From: Microbulbifer sp. GL-2
GTDB lineage: Bacteria > Pseudomonadota > Gammaproteobacteria > Pseudomonadales > Cellvibrionaceae
DNA length: 64,000 nt
Reading direction: 5' to 3'
NCBI RefSeq assembly: GCF_007183175.1
Contig: NZ_AP019807.1
Span: 4,212,001-4,276,000, forward strand
The number at the start of each line of letters is the position of its first letter. The stretch's first letter is position 1. The position numbers and the translations under genes were made by a program. The notes beneath the pieces are model-generated. The model was not told the DNA's origin, did no database searches, and saw nothing but the letters and a program-made list of their open reading frames with translations. This document shows, one piece after another, positions 1-8,199 of this stretch.

Positions 1-787
1 ATGGAATTAGAGCGCTCTTCCCTTCTTTATATTCTACAATGCTAAAAATTCCAATGAATACAAAAAATGCACTAATTAAGATAACAATCAGTGGGCTTTT
101 GAAACCCATATCAACCGAAAGATCTAAAGCAATGAGTATACATAAAAGTGAGATTGATAATGTAGCTACACCCATATAGTCTATTTTTTTATTGTCCACC
201 TCAATATCAATTTTTGGAACTAGCTTATAAAATAGGAAAATTAATACCCCCGTAAACGGAATGTTTACAAAAAGAATCCAACGCCAACTCATTAAATCGG
301 TTAAGACCCCACCAATGATTGGTCCTATTGCGTTGGATATACCGACTATTGCAACAATCATACCCCCAGCAAAACCTGACTGCTCACCGGGCATAAAGTC
401 GTAAATCATTCCTAGTAGCGCTGGCCACATCAACGCGACACCGATCCCCATTAAGGAGCGAAATACAATTAACAGTCCTATATTATCGGAAATTCCTGCT
501 AAAATTGAGAAAAAAATAAAAATGATAGCGCCCCAAATAAACATTTTGCGCCGCCCAAACATATCTGCCACACGCCCGCCGGTAATAATAAGTACACCCA
601 GTACCAGGGTATAACCATTGATAATCCATTGTACGGTCGTAAGATTTACTTCAAACTCTCTTTGAATACTGGGTATAGCGACTGGCAAAGCAGTAAAATC
701 ATACCCCAATAAAAAAACTGCTAAATATAAGACAACTAATTTGGATTCCTGTGAGCTAACACACAAAACTTTTCCTTTTAGTAGCAT
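1..787 (-). CDS. DHA2-type MFS drug/product exporter (3' end outside window)
   Basis: The reading frame opens at an ATG at 787 and runs unbroken to the window edge, giving about 262 residues. It has alternating hydrophobic segments. The loop after TM2 carries a motif-A-like GGRVADMFGRRK, and TM5 carries a motif-C-like GPIIGG, both typical of drug:H+ antiporters of the EmrB/QacA (DHA2) type. The visible part covers roughly the first seven membrane segments of a family usually of 12-14. It lies 83 bases after the oxygenase gene on the same strand, so it probably ends the asnB-like/oxygenase/transporter operon and exports the product or gives self-resistance. The family is clear; the substrate is unknown. 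Confidence 0.85.
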   Translation of the reverse strand, partial: MLLKGKVLCVSSQESKLVVLYLAVFLLGYDFTALPVAIPSIQREFEVNLTTVQWIINGYTLVLGVLIITGGRVADMFGRRKMFIWGAIIFIFFSILAGISDNIGLLIVFRSLMGIGVALMWPALLGMIYDFMPGEQSGFAGGMIVAIVGISNAIGPIIGGVLTDLMSWRWILFVNIPFTGVLIFLFYKLVPKIDIEVDNKKIDYMGVATLSISLLCILIALDLSVDMGFKSPLIVILISAFFVFIGIFSIVEYKEGKSALIP

Positions 788-870
788 TTTTATCCATATA
801 CTCCTCTGATAGTTATACTAGATTAAAATTATTCTAATTGAATAGTTTACAAATCCACATGCCAATCAAA

Positions 871-1899
871 TTATAAAAGACGTGGGCTAGTCATAATTAC
901 ATTGGAATTTTTTGCGCAGCCCATACCCACTACTACTTGACGTTCCCCGGTGTATGGCTCTCTTCCATGTGAAAAATGCATGTTGTCCAATAGGAGAATA
1001 TCATTCTCTTTCCACATAAATGATATTAAATTCTGTTTATATATCATTCTTATTTCATCTAAGTCATTAGAGTCAATAAAACTTCCATCTCCATAACATG
1101 CACTCCTAGGTAATTCGCTTTCTTTTTTAAGTAAAAGAAGTGTCTCACGAATTTCTTTCTCTAGATTGCTAATGTGAAATAAATGAGCCTGATTAAACCA
1201 TATTTTATCACCAGATACAGGATGTTCAGCTGATGCTTGATTCACTTGTTTAGTTTTTAAATGTTCATCTCCAATCCACTCAAAATCTATTTTATTATAT
1301 TTGCAGAATGCCTCTACTTCATTCTTTTTCTCTGTCTGAAATACATCTTTCCATGGCAAATCTATATCAGAATAGTTACGGATATACATCACGCCTTTTT
1401 CTTCAAACTTGCTCCTGATTCTATTTGGTATCTTACTATATACTTCACGACTATCGCATATTGGAGTTTCTCCACCGTTTTCAGCAGGCTTTATACACAT
1501 AAAGCCGATCCGCATTGGCCAACTGTTGAAGTATGAATTCTCATTATGTTGAGGGATCGTTTGATCTGAATAGTATTCGGTCGCAGTATATACTCTATTT
1601 TCCAATTCAGTACGAGGTGTAGATCGATATGTATAGTTGAGTAAATCATCATTAAATAAGATAGATAATACCTTTCCAAAATCTCTAACTCCAGAAAACG
1701 TAAGCCCTCTAATTAGGAGGGCTCCACTATCTCTAATTAGCCGATCTATATCCTCATGACATTCTCTTGCCCATTCAAAGATGTCTAACCCCTCAACTTC
1801 AACTTCAAGAAGCATTTTTTTTCCATTTAACTCCAGCAAATCTTTGTGTGATACATTTTTTAAAGTTTTCAAAACCTGAAGACTCCACTTTATTTGCAT
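871..1899 (-). CDS. SyrP-like TauD/TfdA-family Fe(II)/2-oxoglutarate oxygenase
   Basis: This 342-residue protein is a non-haem iron, 2-oxoglutarate-dependent oxygenase. The visible HxE iron pair is His118/Glu120 in QTIPQHNEN. The distal ligand is His311 in HGREP, and Arg320 is the likely 2-oxoglutarate anchor. The RSTPRTELENRVYTATEY stretch, GGETPICDSREVY and WFNQAHLFH are characteristic of the SyrP/clavaminate-synthase-like branch, whose members hydroxylate amino acids in nonribosomal peptide pathways. No clear ribosome site precedes the ATG. It sits 40 bases after the amidotransferase gene and 83 before the exporter, so the three form an operon. Hydroxylation of a peptide-bound or free amino acid is inferred. 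Base composition is much more AT-rich than in the chromosomal core further right. Confidence 0.85.
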   Translation of the reverse strand: MQIKWSLQVLKTLKNVSHKDLLELNGKKMLLEVEVEGLDIFEWARECHEDIDRLIRDSGALLIRGLTFSGVRDFGKVLSILFNDDLLNYTYRSTPRTELENRVYTATEYYSDQTIPQHNENSYFNSWPMRIGFMCIKPAENGGETPICDSREVYSKIPNRIRSKFEEKGVMYIRNYSDIDLPWKDVFQTEKKNEVEAFCKYNKIDFEWIGDEHLKTKQVNQASAEHPVSGDKIWFNQAHLFHISNLEKEIRETLLLLKKESELPRSACYGDGSFIDSNDLDEIRMIYKQNLISFMWKENDILLLDNMHFSHGREPYTGERQVVVGMGCAKNSNVIMTSPRLL

Positions 1900-1939
1900 T
1901 TTAAATGCAATTGGAAATATATAAACATATCAACAATCC

Positions 1940-3952
1940 TCAACCCACCAACCACCCCAACTCTTGCGCTTTCATGTATGCCAACTTCGGGATATTTTTA
2001 GAAACAAAATAATGATGTAAAATTTGAACACTTAAGGCATTATTAATTAAGGTGTCTAACTGTGCCTTACAACTAAAATTTATCGTGGGATCTTCATACC
2101 GTTTAATAATTTTTTTTACTTCCTTGTGGTCAAAAAGACCTGAATCATTTAATATTTTTTTGCCTAAAAACCGGTCAGTCAAATTTTTCATAAATACCCA
2201 GTTTGTTGGCTTTGAGTGGCCTGGAGGTGCCATAAATGCAAATTTCTGTTTATTATAAATCTTCTTCGGAAGTAATTCCTTCATTGCTTTTCTTAGAATA
2301 TACTTTTCTGTTGTTCCATTAATCTTTAAATTAGGCGGTATAGTAGCCGCAAACTCAGCTAAGTGATGATCTAAAAATGGAGGCCGCGCTTCAATTGAAT
2401 TAGCCATATCAACACGATCTCCGCCGCATGTTAATATCTGCCCTTCTAACATAGTTTTGATCCACATGTACTGAGCTTTATCCAAAGGATGTCTTCCAGC
2501 CATCTTGCCTAAATCAAGCGCGTCTACTATAGCGTCTCCAGCGTCATAATCTTTCAAGCTAACAGATAATTCTTTATCCATAATTTTGGTAACAAGTGGA
2601 TCGTATTGAAGCCAAGCCTGGAAAAATGATGGTGTAAAACCTATCTTTTTTTCTATTCCTGGGGATGATAGTGCATTACAAGAAAACATACATCCTTTAA
2701 ATATTTCATTTTGTTTCTCCAGGTCATTTAGTAACTTTTGAATTTTTTTAGGGTTTTTATTATTCAAACCATACTTATACATATCCTGCCGAAAAAATGG
2801 ATATCCAGAGAATAATTCATCAGCCCCCTCACCAGTCAAAACCACCTTATAATCATGCTCATAAACTTTTTTACTCATTATATATTTTGCTACTGCATAA
2901 CAATTATCTATGGTTCGTTCAGTATGCCAAATTGTTTTAGCATATTCTTTATATAGATGTTCCGATTGAATATTAAGTACAAATGGATCTGCATCTGTTT
3001 TATGTACCATACTTAATGCATCTTGAGTTTCGTCATATTCGACACTATCGAACCCAATTGTAAATGTTTTTAAAGGGGTTTGAGATAACTCAGAGGCAAT
3101 TCCTAAAATTGAACAGGAATCAATACCTCCTGAGACATAACAGCCGACAGGGACATCACTATTCATACGAAGTTGTACGGCATTAATTAAATTCTCCCTT
3201 ATACCCTCGATATAGTACTCTTCGTCTTCTGTGGATGATTTATCGAGGACAGAGAAACTGATATCCCAGTATTTCTCTTCGCTTACCTCAATACTATTAT
3301 TAACTCTTTTACATTTAAGAATACAGCCTGGATTGACTTGATTAACCCCTTTAAAAGCAGTAGTTCCAGGGATTATGACTTGGATTAATTGATGATATAA
3401 TAGCTCACCGGTAAACTGTGGCTGAGTACTCGGATGTGAAAATATAGCCTTCAACTCAGATCCAAATATAATGCCATCGTGCGTTTCGGTCCAATATAGA
3501 GGTTTTATTCCAAAACGATCTCTCACCAACCACAGGCAATCTTCATATTTATCATAGATCGCAAATGCGAACTCACCTCTTAAAATTCTTGCAGCTCTAT
3601 TTACTCCTAATTTTGAGCACAGGTGAAGAACAATTTCTGAATCACTTTTGCTTTCGAATTTGACACCAACTACGCTTAATTGAGCTCTTATTTTTTGATA
3701 GTCATAAGTTTCGCCATTATGTACTAAGTAATAATTACTATCCTTTGATATGTATGGTTGTTTCCCTCGATCTATATCTAAATCAATTATTGCTAGCCTA
3801 ACATGACTCATACCTAAACCAAGATTCTTTAAACTAATATAGCCGTAACCATCTGGTCCACGATGTGCTTGGATTGCAGCCATATTAATTAATAATTGTT
3901 CCTCTACATAATTATTTCTACAGTGGTTAAATACACCTGCAATTCCACACAT
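1940..3952 (-). CDS. asnB: asparagine synthase (glutamine-hydrolysing)-like amidotransferase
   Basis: The 670-residue protein starts with MCGIAGVF, so Cys2 is present as the glutaminase nucleophile. It keeps HRGPDG and SDSE of the class II glutamine amidotransferase domain (about 1-220), and NGETYDY replaces the usual NGEIYN. The C-terminal synthetase domain has the pyrophosphate loop SGGIDS near 275 and LTGEGADELFSGYPFF. AGAGGATC stands just before the ATG. It probably makes an amide from a carboxylate, ATP and glutamine. Its place first in a run with a SyrP-type oxygenase and an exporter suggests work on a secondary metabolite or its precursor rather than general asparagine supply; that is inference. 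The symbol reflects the family, not a proven role. Confidence 0.85.
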   Translation of the reverse strand: MCGIAGVFNHCRNNYVEEQLLINMAAIQAHRGPDGYGYISLKNLGLGMSHVRLAIIDLDIDRGKQPYISKDSNYYLVHNGETYDYQKIRAQLSVVGVKFESKSDSEIVLHLCSKLGVNRAARILRGEFAFAIYDKYEDCLWLVRDRFGIKPLYWTETHDGIIFGSELKAIFSHPSTQPQFTGELLYHQLIQVIIPGTTAFKGVNQVNPGCILKCKRVNNSIEVSEEKYWDISFSVLDKSSTEDEEYYIEGIRENLINAVQLRMNSDVPVGCYVSGGIDSCSILGIASELSQTPLKTFTIGFDSVEYDETQDALSMVHKTDADPFVLNIQSEHLYKEYAKTIWHTERTIDNCYAVAKYIMSKKVYEHDYKVVLTGEGADELFSGYPFFRQDMYKYGLNNKNPKKIQKLLNDLEKQNEIFKGCMFSCNALSSPGIEKKIGFTPSFFQAWLQYDPLVTKIMDKELSVSLKDYDAGDAIVDALDLGKMAGRHPLDKAQYMWIKTMLEGQILTCGGDRVDMANSIEARPPFLDHHLAEFAATIPPNLKINGTTEKYILRKAMKELLPKKIYNKQKFAFMAPPGHSKPTNWVFMKNLTDRFLGKKILNDSGLFDHKEVKKIIKRYEDPTINFSCKAQLDTLINNALSVQILHHYFVSKNIPKLAYMKAQELGWLVG

Positions 3953-4365
3953 ATGATCCTCTAATTTTCACTACATTCAAATTAGGGTTATCTGCCTCTC
4001 CAAAATATAGTAATTGTGAAGTATATGTCTTGTATTTTTGACAAACCTTATGCTAAACATGAAAAATTTATATTTAAAGAGTTAATCATTATAATATTTC
4101 CGCATAAAACATTTATCTATTTTCAACAGCTATACTGAGCATGATTATGTAGGTATTTTGTGTTAATCAAATCTCCGACTCTTAAAACATTATTAATGAT
4201 TTCAACCAGCCATAAGAATATTTATATGTCAGTATAATGCTATGCACTTTACACTAAAATCGACCAGCCTGGCAGCTAACTACTCATACATTATTCCTAA
4301 ATTTTAAACTCTCCACCTGGTGTCCCCCATCGTTAATCATAGTATTATCTTACGGGTTCATCCAA
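3953..4365. other. AT-rich intergenic stretch upstream of the amidotransferase operon
   Basis: I see no gene here. It must hold the promoter of the minus-strand operon starting at 3952. I could not single out convincing -35/-10 boxes because the sequence is so AT-rich. Confidence 0.5.
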
Positions 4366-4596
4366 ATGATTACTTTATTTAATATAAAAACAAATCGTCA
4401 CTTTAGCAATAAAGAAAACCTTGCCGCCATCCTAAGTAAAAAATCACTTATAGAAAAATATCTGGCGCAGCAATCAATGTTACTTATAAAGGGTTGTGCT
4501 AGGGAACCTCTGAAGAATACGGCAGACTTTCCCTATCCTGCTTTAAATCATAAAAATTGGCTATATATTGGTCGTAAATTACCTTCTCATGGCTAA
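4366..4596 (+). pseudogene. truncated 5' fragment fused to the end of an insertion sequence
   Basis: The 76-codon frame is a chimera. Its first 45 codons come from flanking DNA. From about 4501 the sequence GGGAACCTCTGAAGAA looks like an IS5-family terminal repeat, so the last 30 or so residues are IS sequence. The native part ends in SLIEKYLAQQSMLLIKGC, which resembles the N-terminal helix and strand of TauD/SyrP oxygenases; compare DRLIRDSGALLIRGL in the oxygenase at 871-1899. It may therefore be the start of a second oxygenase cut off by the insertion. This rests on a short match and is tentative. Confidence 0.35.
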
Positions 4597-5064
4597 ACCC
4601 CTCAAATTTGCATGCCCAAAATCCGTATTGATCGGATTTTGGGCGCACTTTCCCTAAGTGATGAGATATTTTTTTCCTATCAGTAAGTTGGTAATGCCTG
4701 TCAGCAAGTGTAGACGTTGTGTATTCTTGGCCAATCCTTTATAGCGTACCTTGCTGTATCCAAAAACTCGCTTGATATAGCGGAATGGGTGCTCTACTTT
4801 TGCACGGATCTGCGCTTTGATCTTCTCAGCTCTCTTTACAGCATCCCCTCCAGGAAGGGATTTCTGCCTGCTGGGCTTCATCGCAATATGCCAATCTACT
4901 TCTTTACTATCCAGCTCTTTGCGTCTCTCCACTCCGGTATAGCCAGAATCACCCCAAACTCTTTTTTCATCGCCATGTAAGAGGTTTTTTGTCGCGGTAA
5001 TATCATGGGCATTGGCTGCTGTTGTGTCGATATGGTGAACCAATCCAAGCACGTCGTCAGTCCC
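4502..5064 (-). mobile_element. IS5-family element remnant (3' part)
   Basis: The element runs from the terminal repeat near 4502 through a noncoding tail with a perfect 12-bp hairpin (4614-4644) into the transposase C-terminus. The other end is missing: sequence from about 5065 on belongs to an IS3-type element. It is a deletion remnant that cannot move by itself. Confidence 0.7.
4614..4644. repeat. perfect hairpin inside the IS5 remnant
   Basis: GCCCAAAATCCG and CGGATTTTGGGC form a 12-bp stem around a 7-base loop, just outside the transposase stop. There is no U-run on either strand, so it need not be a terminator. It may protect the IS from outside transcription or be a structural end element. 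Confidence 0.6.
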
Positions 5065-5088
5065 TATATGCATTAAGGCGTACCTCAT
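4654..5088 (-). pseudogene. IS5-family transposase, C-terminal fragment
   Basis: About 140 residues match the C-terminal half of IS5-type DDE transposases: MHIGTDDVLGLVHH, VWGDSGYTGVERRKEL with one catalytic Asp, and AKVEHPFRYIKRVFGYSKVRYKGLAKN with the final Glu region. The first 180 or so residues of the family, including the first catalytic Asp, are absent. The ATG at 5088 is fortuitous, lying in the junction with the IS3 orfA whose stop is at 5085. It is not expected to be active. Confidence 0.8.
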
Positions 5089-5384
5089 TTCAGGCTCTTT
5101 GCAAAGTACGCTGCGGCCTTTTTTAAGATCGCCAGCTCCTCTGCCTGCTCAGCCAGCTGCCGCTTAAGTCGAGCATTCTCTGTGGCCAGCTCTCTCTCGG
5201 AATCTCCACGGCTCTGATGTAGCTTAGCCTTACTGCGCCATCCGTAAATCTGGGAAGGATGCAACCCAAGCTGTTTAGCGGCAACGCTTACTCCGACCTT
5301 GAGTGCCAGGGCTAGAGCATCTTTTCTATACTCCTCTGGGTATTGTTTACGAGTGGTTTTGGTTGGTTTATTTGGTCTTGTCAT
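5085..5384 (-). CDS. IS3-family transposase OrfA (partner OrfB deleted)
   Basis: The 99-residue protein has the helix-turn-helix of IS3/IS911 OrfA: RKQYPEEYRKDALAL, GVSVAAKQLGLHPSQIYGWR. A leucine-zipper-like coiled coil follows, ending in LAILKKAAAYFAKSLK, the usual place where OrfA frameshifts into OrfB. No OrfB follows; the IS5 remnant begins within about 20 bases of the stop. A terminal-repeat-like TGGGTAGGATCA lies upstream near 5435-5446. OrfA is complete but without the catalytic OrfB it can only bind DNA. Confidence 0.8.
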   Translation of the reverse strand: MTRPNKPTKTTRKQYPEEYRKDALALALKVGVSVAAKQLGLHPSQIYGWRSKAKLHQSRGDSERELATENARLKRQLAEQAEELAILKKAAAYFAKSLK

Positions 5385-5411
5385 AGAGCACCTCTGCTGC
5401 GTAGTTTATCG

Positions 5412-5446
5412 CTTAACAGAGTGTCCGTCGTTGGTGGGTAGGATCA
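5412..5446 (-). repeat. probable IS3-type terminal inverted repeat
   Basis: Read on the minus strand, the sequence begins TGATCCTACCCACCAACGAC and runs to the OrfA leader. This is the arrangement and style of IS3-family left ends. The partner repeat is missing, in line with the deletion that joined this element to the IS5 remnant. Confidence 0.5.
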
Positions 5447-5822
5447 AGATGAGTGTAAGGATGCTTATGAACGGCGGCGCAAAAAGTGACCAGGCTCTAG
5501 CAGCCCATAGCGACGTAGCCTGCAGCTTTAGCCGCCAATTCTCTCCTATTCGAGATGCATAGGAGCTACCATATTGCACTCAAATTACAAAGATCAAGCC
5601 AGTTACTTTGCTAGTATCAATGCGGGTTACAACGCTGTATTTAAGCTGGGCAAACGCTCGGTGGGACTTGTGGTCCCCAGAGAAAATTAAGCAACAAATC
5701 CAGTTCCAACGATGCTTTATCATGTTGCTCTGAACCTCCGATTTAAAAAAGCACATATTGAAGGAATTCTTAGAACAAATTCAGAAGTCATTCTCCCACG
5801 CTTTAGTGAAAAGGATTAGCAT
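5447..5822. other. intergenic stretch with an unassigned coding remnant
   Basis: No complete gene is visible. On the plus strand about 5585-5690 a frame without start reads NYKDQASYFASINAGYNAVF and ends VGLVVPREN-stop, which looks protein-like. It could be the C-terminus of a gene destroyed by the IS events. I do not recognise it. Confidence 0.3.
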
Positions 5823-6641
5823 ATGCGGAAGATTATTTTATTAACAGGCGGTACTGACGGTATCGGCTTAAAAACTGCAAAATTACTAGCAGCAAAGGAT
5901 CAAACTTTGCTCTTACATGGCCGTAGCGATACAAAACTAGAAAGTGCAAAAGAAGCGATAAAGCAAAGCTCTCCTAAGGCTCACATAGATACATTCCGAG
6001 CAGACTTATCCAATTTATCAGATGTGTTGGCACTGGTCTCAAAGGTAAAAAATCAATATTCAAATATTGATATTCTTATCAATAATGCCGGCATATTTAA
6101 AGTACAGGACCCAATAACTTACACGGGTTACGATGTTCGTTTTATCGTAAACGTTATTGCCCCCTACTTGTTAACGATAGGGCTATTGCCGCTGTTTAGT
6201 ACCGACGGCCGTATTATCAATCTGTCCTCTGCGGCACAAGCAACTGTGAACCTAGAAGCTCTCAATGGTCACCAACAACTATCCGACAGTGATGCTTATG
6301 CCCAAAGTAAATTGGCTCTCACCATGTGGACCTTTCAACTTGCCCACTCACTTGGAAACAAAGCTCCGGCATTTATTGCAATCAATCCCGCCTCATTTCT
6401 GGGTAGTAAAATGGTGAAAGATGCTTACGGAACCCAAGGAAAAGACTTAAGCATCGGCGCCAACATATTGGCTCGGGCTGCGCTCGATGATGAGTTCTCA
6501 AACACTAGCGGTAAATACTTTGACAATGACATAGGCAATTGGTCCCAGCCGCACCCAGACGCACTAGATGAGAAAAAGAGAAAGGTACTTATTGAAGAAA
6601 TTGAGAACATTCTCGACAAACTCGACATTAAAAATACCTAA
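5823..6641 (+). CDS. short-chain dehydrogenase/reductase (SDR)
   Basis: The 272-residue protein is a classical-type SDR with a Rossmann fold. The cofactor motif TGGTDGIG is at residues 8-15, NNAG is near residue 88, INLSSA is the catalytic serine strand, and YAQSK carries the Tyr-xxx-Lys pair. HGRSD after strand 2 (basic residue) suggests NADP(H). AAAGGAT precedes the ATG. It is followed after 33 bases by an enoyl-CoA hydratase-family gene, suggesting a two-gene unit acting on a hydroxy- or keto-acyl substrate. The actual substrate is unknown. Confidence 0.85.
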   Translation: MRKIILLTGGTDGIGLKTAKLLAAKDQTLLLHGRSDTKLESAKEAIKQSSPKAHIDTFRADLSNLSDVLALVSKVKNQYSNIDILINNAGIFKVQDPITYTGYDVRFIVNVIAPYLLTIGLLPLFSTDGRIINLSSAAQATVNLEALNGHQQLSDSDAYAQSKLALTMWTFQLAHSLGNKAPAFIAINPASFLGSKMVKDAYGTQGKDLSIGANILARAALDDEFSNTSGKYFDNDIGNWSQPHPDALDEKKRKVLIEEIENILDKLDIKNT

Positions 6642-6674
6642 GACATTAACGCAATCAATTAAAAGGAATTCACC

Positions 6675-7520
6675 ATGAAATATGAAGGTTTTACAACATT
6701 CACGGCGAAACAAGATTACGGTATCCTAACTGTGACATTTGACTTTGGTCCAGTGAATGTTCAAGGGCAAGAAATGCTGGCCGACTTAAACAGCCTGGCA
6801 ATGCGGCTGGAACGGGATCGAGAAACCAAAGTCGTTGTGTTTCAGTCTGCGAATCCGGAGGTTTGGGTGTGTCATTACGATACGGAGCTATTAAAAGACA
6901 TGTCCGACGAGGCTGTATCTCGTGAAGAAGCTCAGCTTCTGGATTTACAGGCTATCTGCGAGCGAATCAGCAAAGTGCCCCAAGCAACGATCGCTAAACT
7001 AGAAGGTTTCGCTAGAGGTGGTGGCCATGAGCTGGCCCTGGCACTCGATATGCGTTTCGCAGCTCGAGGAAAATATACGTTTATGCAAATGGAAGTCGGT
7101 ATGGGAATCCTCCCCTGTGGGGGAGGCGCATCAAGGATGGCTCGCCAGACAGGACTGGGTAAAGCTCTGGAAATTATTCTCAGCGCCCGTGATTTCGATG
7201 CTGACGAAGCGGAAAGACTCGGAACAATCAACAAAGCACTAAACCCAGATGAAATTGGAGAGTATGTCGATAACCTGGCGAAGAGAATTGCTCAATTTCC
7301 AGCAGAATCAATCAATGCCTGTAAGCAAGCGGTCTATGAGTCAATCGATAAGCCTATCAGTGAAGCGCTAAAAGCGGAGGCCTACTGGCTGTATCAAGCA
7401 ACCAGTAAAACACCTGCCCTAAAACGCTTCTCTATCGCAGATGAACAAGGGTTGGAACACGATATTGAAAATCAGCGGAACTGGAACCAACTCGTAATGG
7501 ATGTACAAAAAATAAACTAA
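6675..7520 (+). CDS. enoyl-CoA hydratase/isomerase family protein
   Basis: The 281-residue protein has the crotonase-fold signature. The oxyanion-hole segment is IAKLEGFARGGGHELALALDMRFAA, followed by MGILPCGGGASRMARQTGLGKALEIILSAR. The usual catalytic glutamates are not obvious at GMGILPCGGG, where hydratases have Glu or other residues depending on subfamily, so the exact reaction is open. AAGGAATTCACC gives a good ribosome site. It probably shares a transcript with the SDR gene just upstream. The first 30 residues are longer than the minimal domain, as in several uncharacterised relatives. Confidence 0.8.
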   Translation: MKYEGFTTFTAKQDYGILTVTFDFGPVNVQGQEMLADLNSLAMRLERDRETKVVVFQSANPEVWVCHYDTELLKDMSDEAVSREEAQLLDLQAICERISKVPQATIAKLEGFARGGGHELALALDMRFAARGKYTFMQMEVGMGILPCGGGASRMARQTGLGKALEIILSARDFDADEAERLGTINKALNPDEIGEYVDNLAKRIAQFPAESINACKQAVYESIDKPISEALKAEAYWLYQATSKTPALKRFSIADEQGLEHDIENQRNWNQLVMDVQKIN

Positions 7521-7621
7521 CAGTAGCAATCGGGCATCGGTCGATTTGCAGACTGCGGTGCCCTACTTACTTCTGATACTTAGATAAAACTCTACAGAAA
7601 GTACACTTTTGGGGAATCAAA

Positions 7622-7756
7622 ATGAGAACAATGACTGTAAATACCTGTAACGGCCCGAACGTAATTGAAGCTACTGAACTGGATTAGTTCAGACCAAATC
7701 TGACACATCCTCTTGAAAAAAAGGGGTTACCGGTTTTGATAAAAGTGCCTAAGTGA
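7622..7756 (+). pseudogene. remnant of a zinc-type alcohol dehydrogenase/quinone oxidoreductase N-terminus
   Basis: An ATG at 7622 opens MRTMTVNTCNGPNVIEATELD, then an in-frame TAG at 7685. The same frame continues FRPNLTHPLEKKGLPVLIKVPK before a TGA ending at 7756. MxTMTVNxxxGPxVIEATELD followed by VLIKV is the typical start of MDR-family quinone oxidoreductases. Only about 43 of some 330 codons remain and one stop interrupts them. It probably was the third gene after the SDR and hydratase. Recognition rests on the short N-terminal pattern. Confidence 0.5.
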
Positions 7757-7769
7757 ACTCTAAAATGAT

Positions 7770-7800
7770 AGGCAGCGGTAAATCTAATCTACCACTGCCT
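7770..7800 (-). terminator. hairpin terminator of the first metal-efflux operon
   Basis: AGGCAGTGGTA and TACCGCTGCCT form an 11-bp stem (one G-U pair) with a 9-base loop on the minus strand, followed by ATCATTTTAG. It sits 17 bases after the last gene of the efflux operon. The tail is only moderately U-rich. Confidence 0.6.
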
Positions 7801-7817
7801 GAGCTCTAACTGACTGC

Positions 7818-8153
7818 TTAACGAGTCACCACTTCGAATGAGAGAAAGTAGCCTTCAGCACTCAGAAAAACCTGCAGTTGTTGGTTCAAAACATCGCTCT
7901 GCTCTTTTGCTGTAACAACCCACTGGCGCTGGTTGTTAATACGCTGCATAGCGGCGCTGAGCGACTTGTCAGCCCAGGATTTGTTGAGCTTACCCTCTTT
8001 GATTAGACGAGCTACTTCCTGGCTGGCGATGCCCTTGGCTTCTACCATAGAGACACTGGAAAAATTGTCTCTCTCATGGTCACCATGAGCGAAAGCAAGA
8101 TTTGCGAAGCCTAAGGTAACTGATACACAAATAACTCGAATGAGTTTGTTCAT
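7818..8153 (-). CDS. small exported protein, DUF6488-like
   Basis: I start this gene at the ATG at 8153 rather than an in-frame ATG at 8216. The later start has AGAGAG before it and gives a clean signal peptide (MNKLIRVICVSVTLGFANLAFA) followed by HGDHE. The mature part of about 90 residues has VEAKGIASQEVARLIKEGKLNKSW and a beta-rich C-terminus. It resembles small periplasmic proteins of the DUF6488 type found at the ends of RND metal-efflux operons; that name is from memory of the pattern. The His/Asp/Glu-rich mature N-terminus could bind a metal ion. It is last in the operon and its function is unknown. Confidence 0.65.
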   Translation of the reverse strand: MNKLIRVICVSVTLGFANLAFAHGDHERDNFSSVSMVEAKGIASQEVARLIKEGKLNKSWADKSLSAAMQRINNQRQWVVTAKEQSDVLNQQLQVFLSAEGYFLSFEVVTR

Positions 8154-8199
8154 AATGCTCTCTTTCTTTTCGGCTTGAGTAAATGTTGATAAAAAAGTG

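Noticed and set aside
1940..3952. The amidotransferase as a beta-lactam synthetase paired with clavaminate synthase (871-1899)
   Set aside because: Beta-lactam synthetases have lost the catalytic Cys2; here Cys2 and the glutaminase motifs are present, and the oxygenase matches SyrP relatives better.
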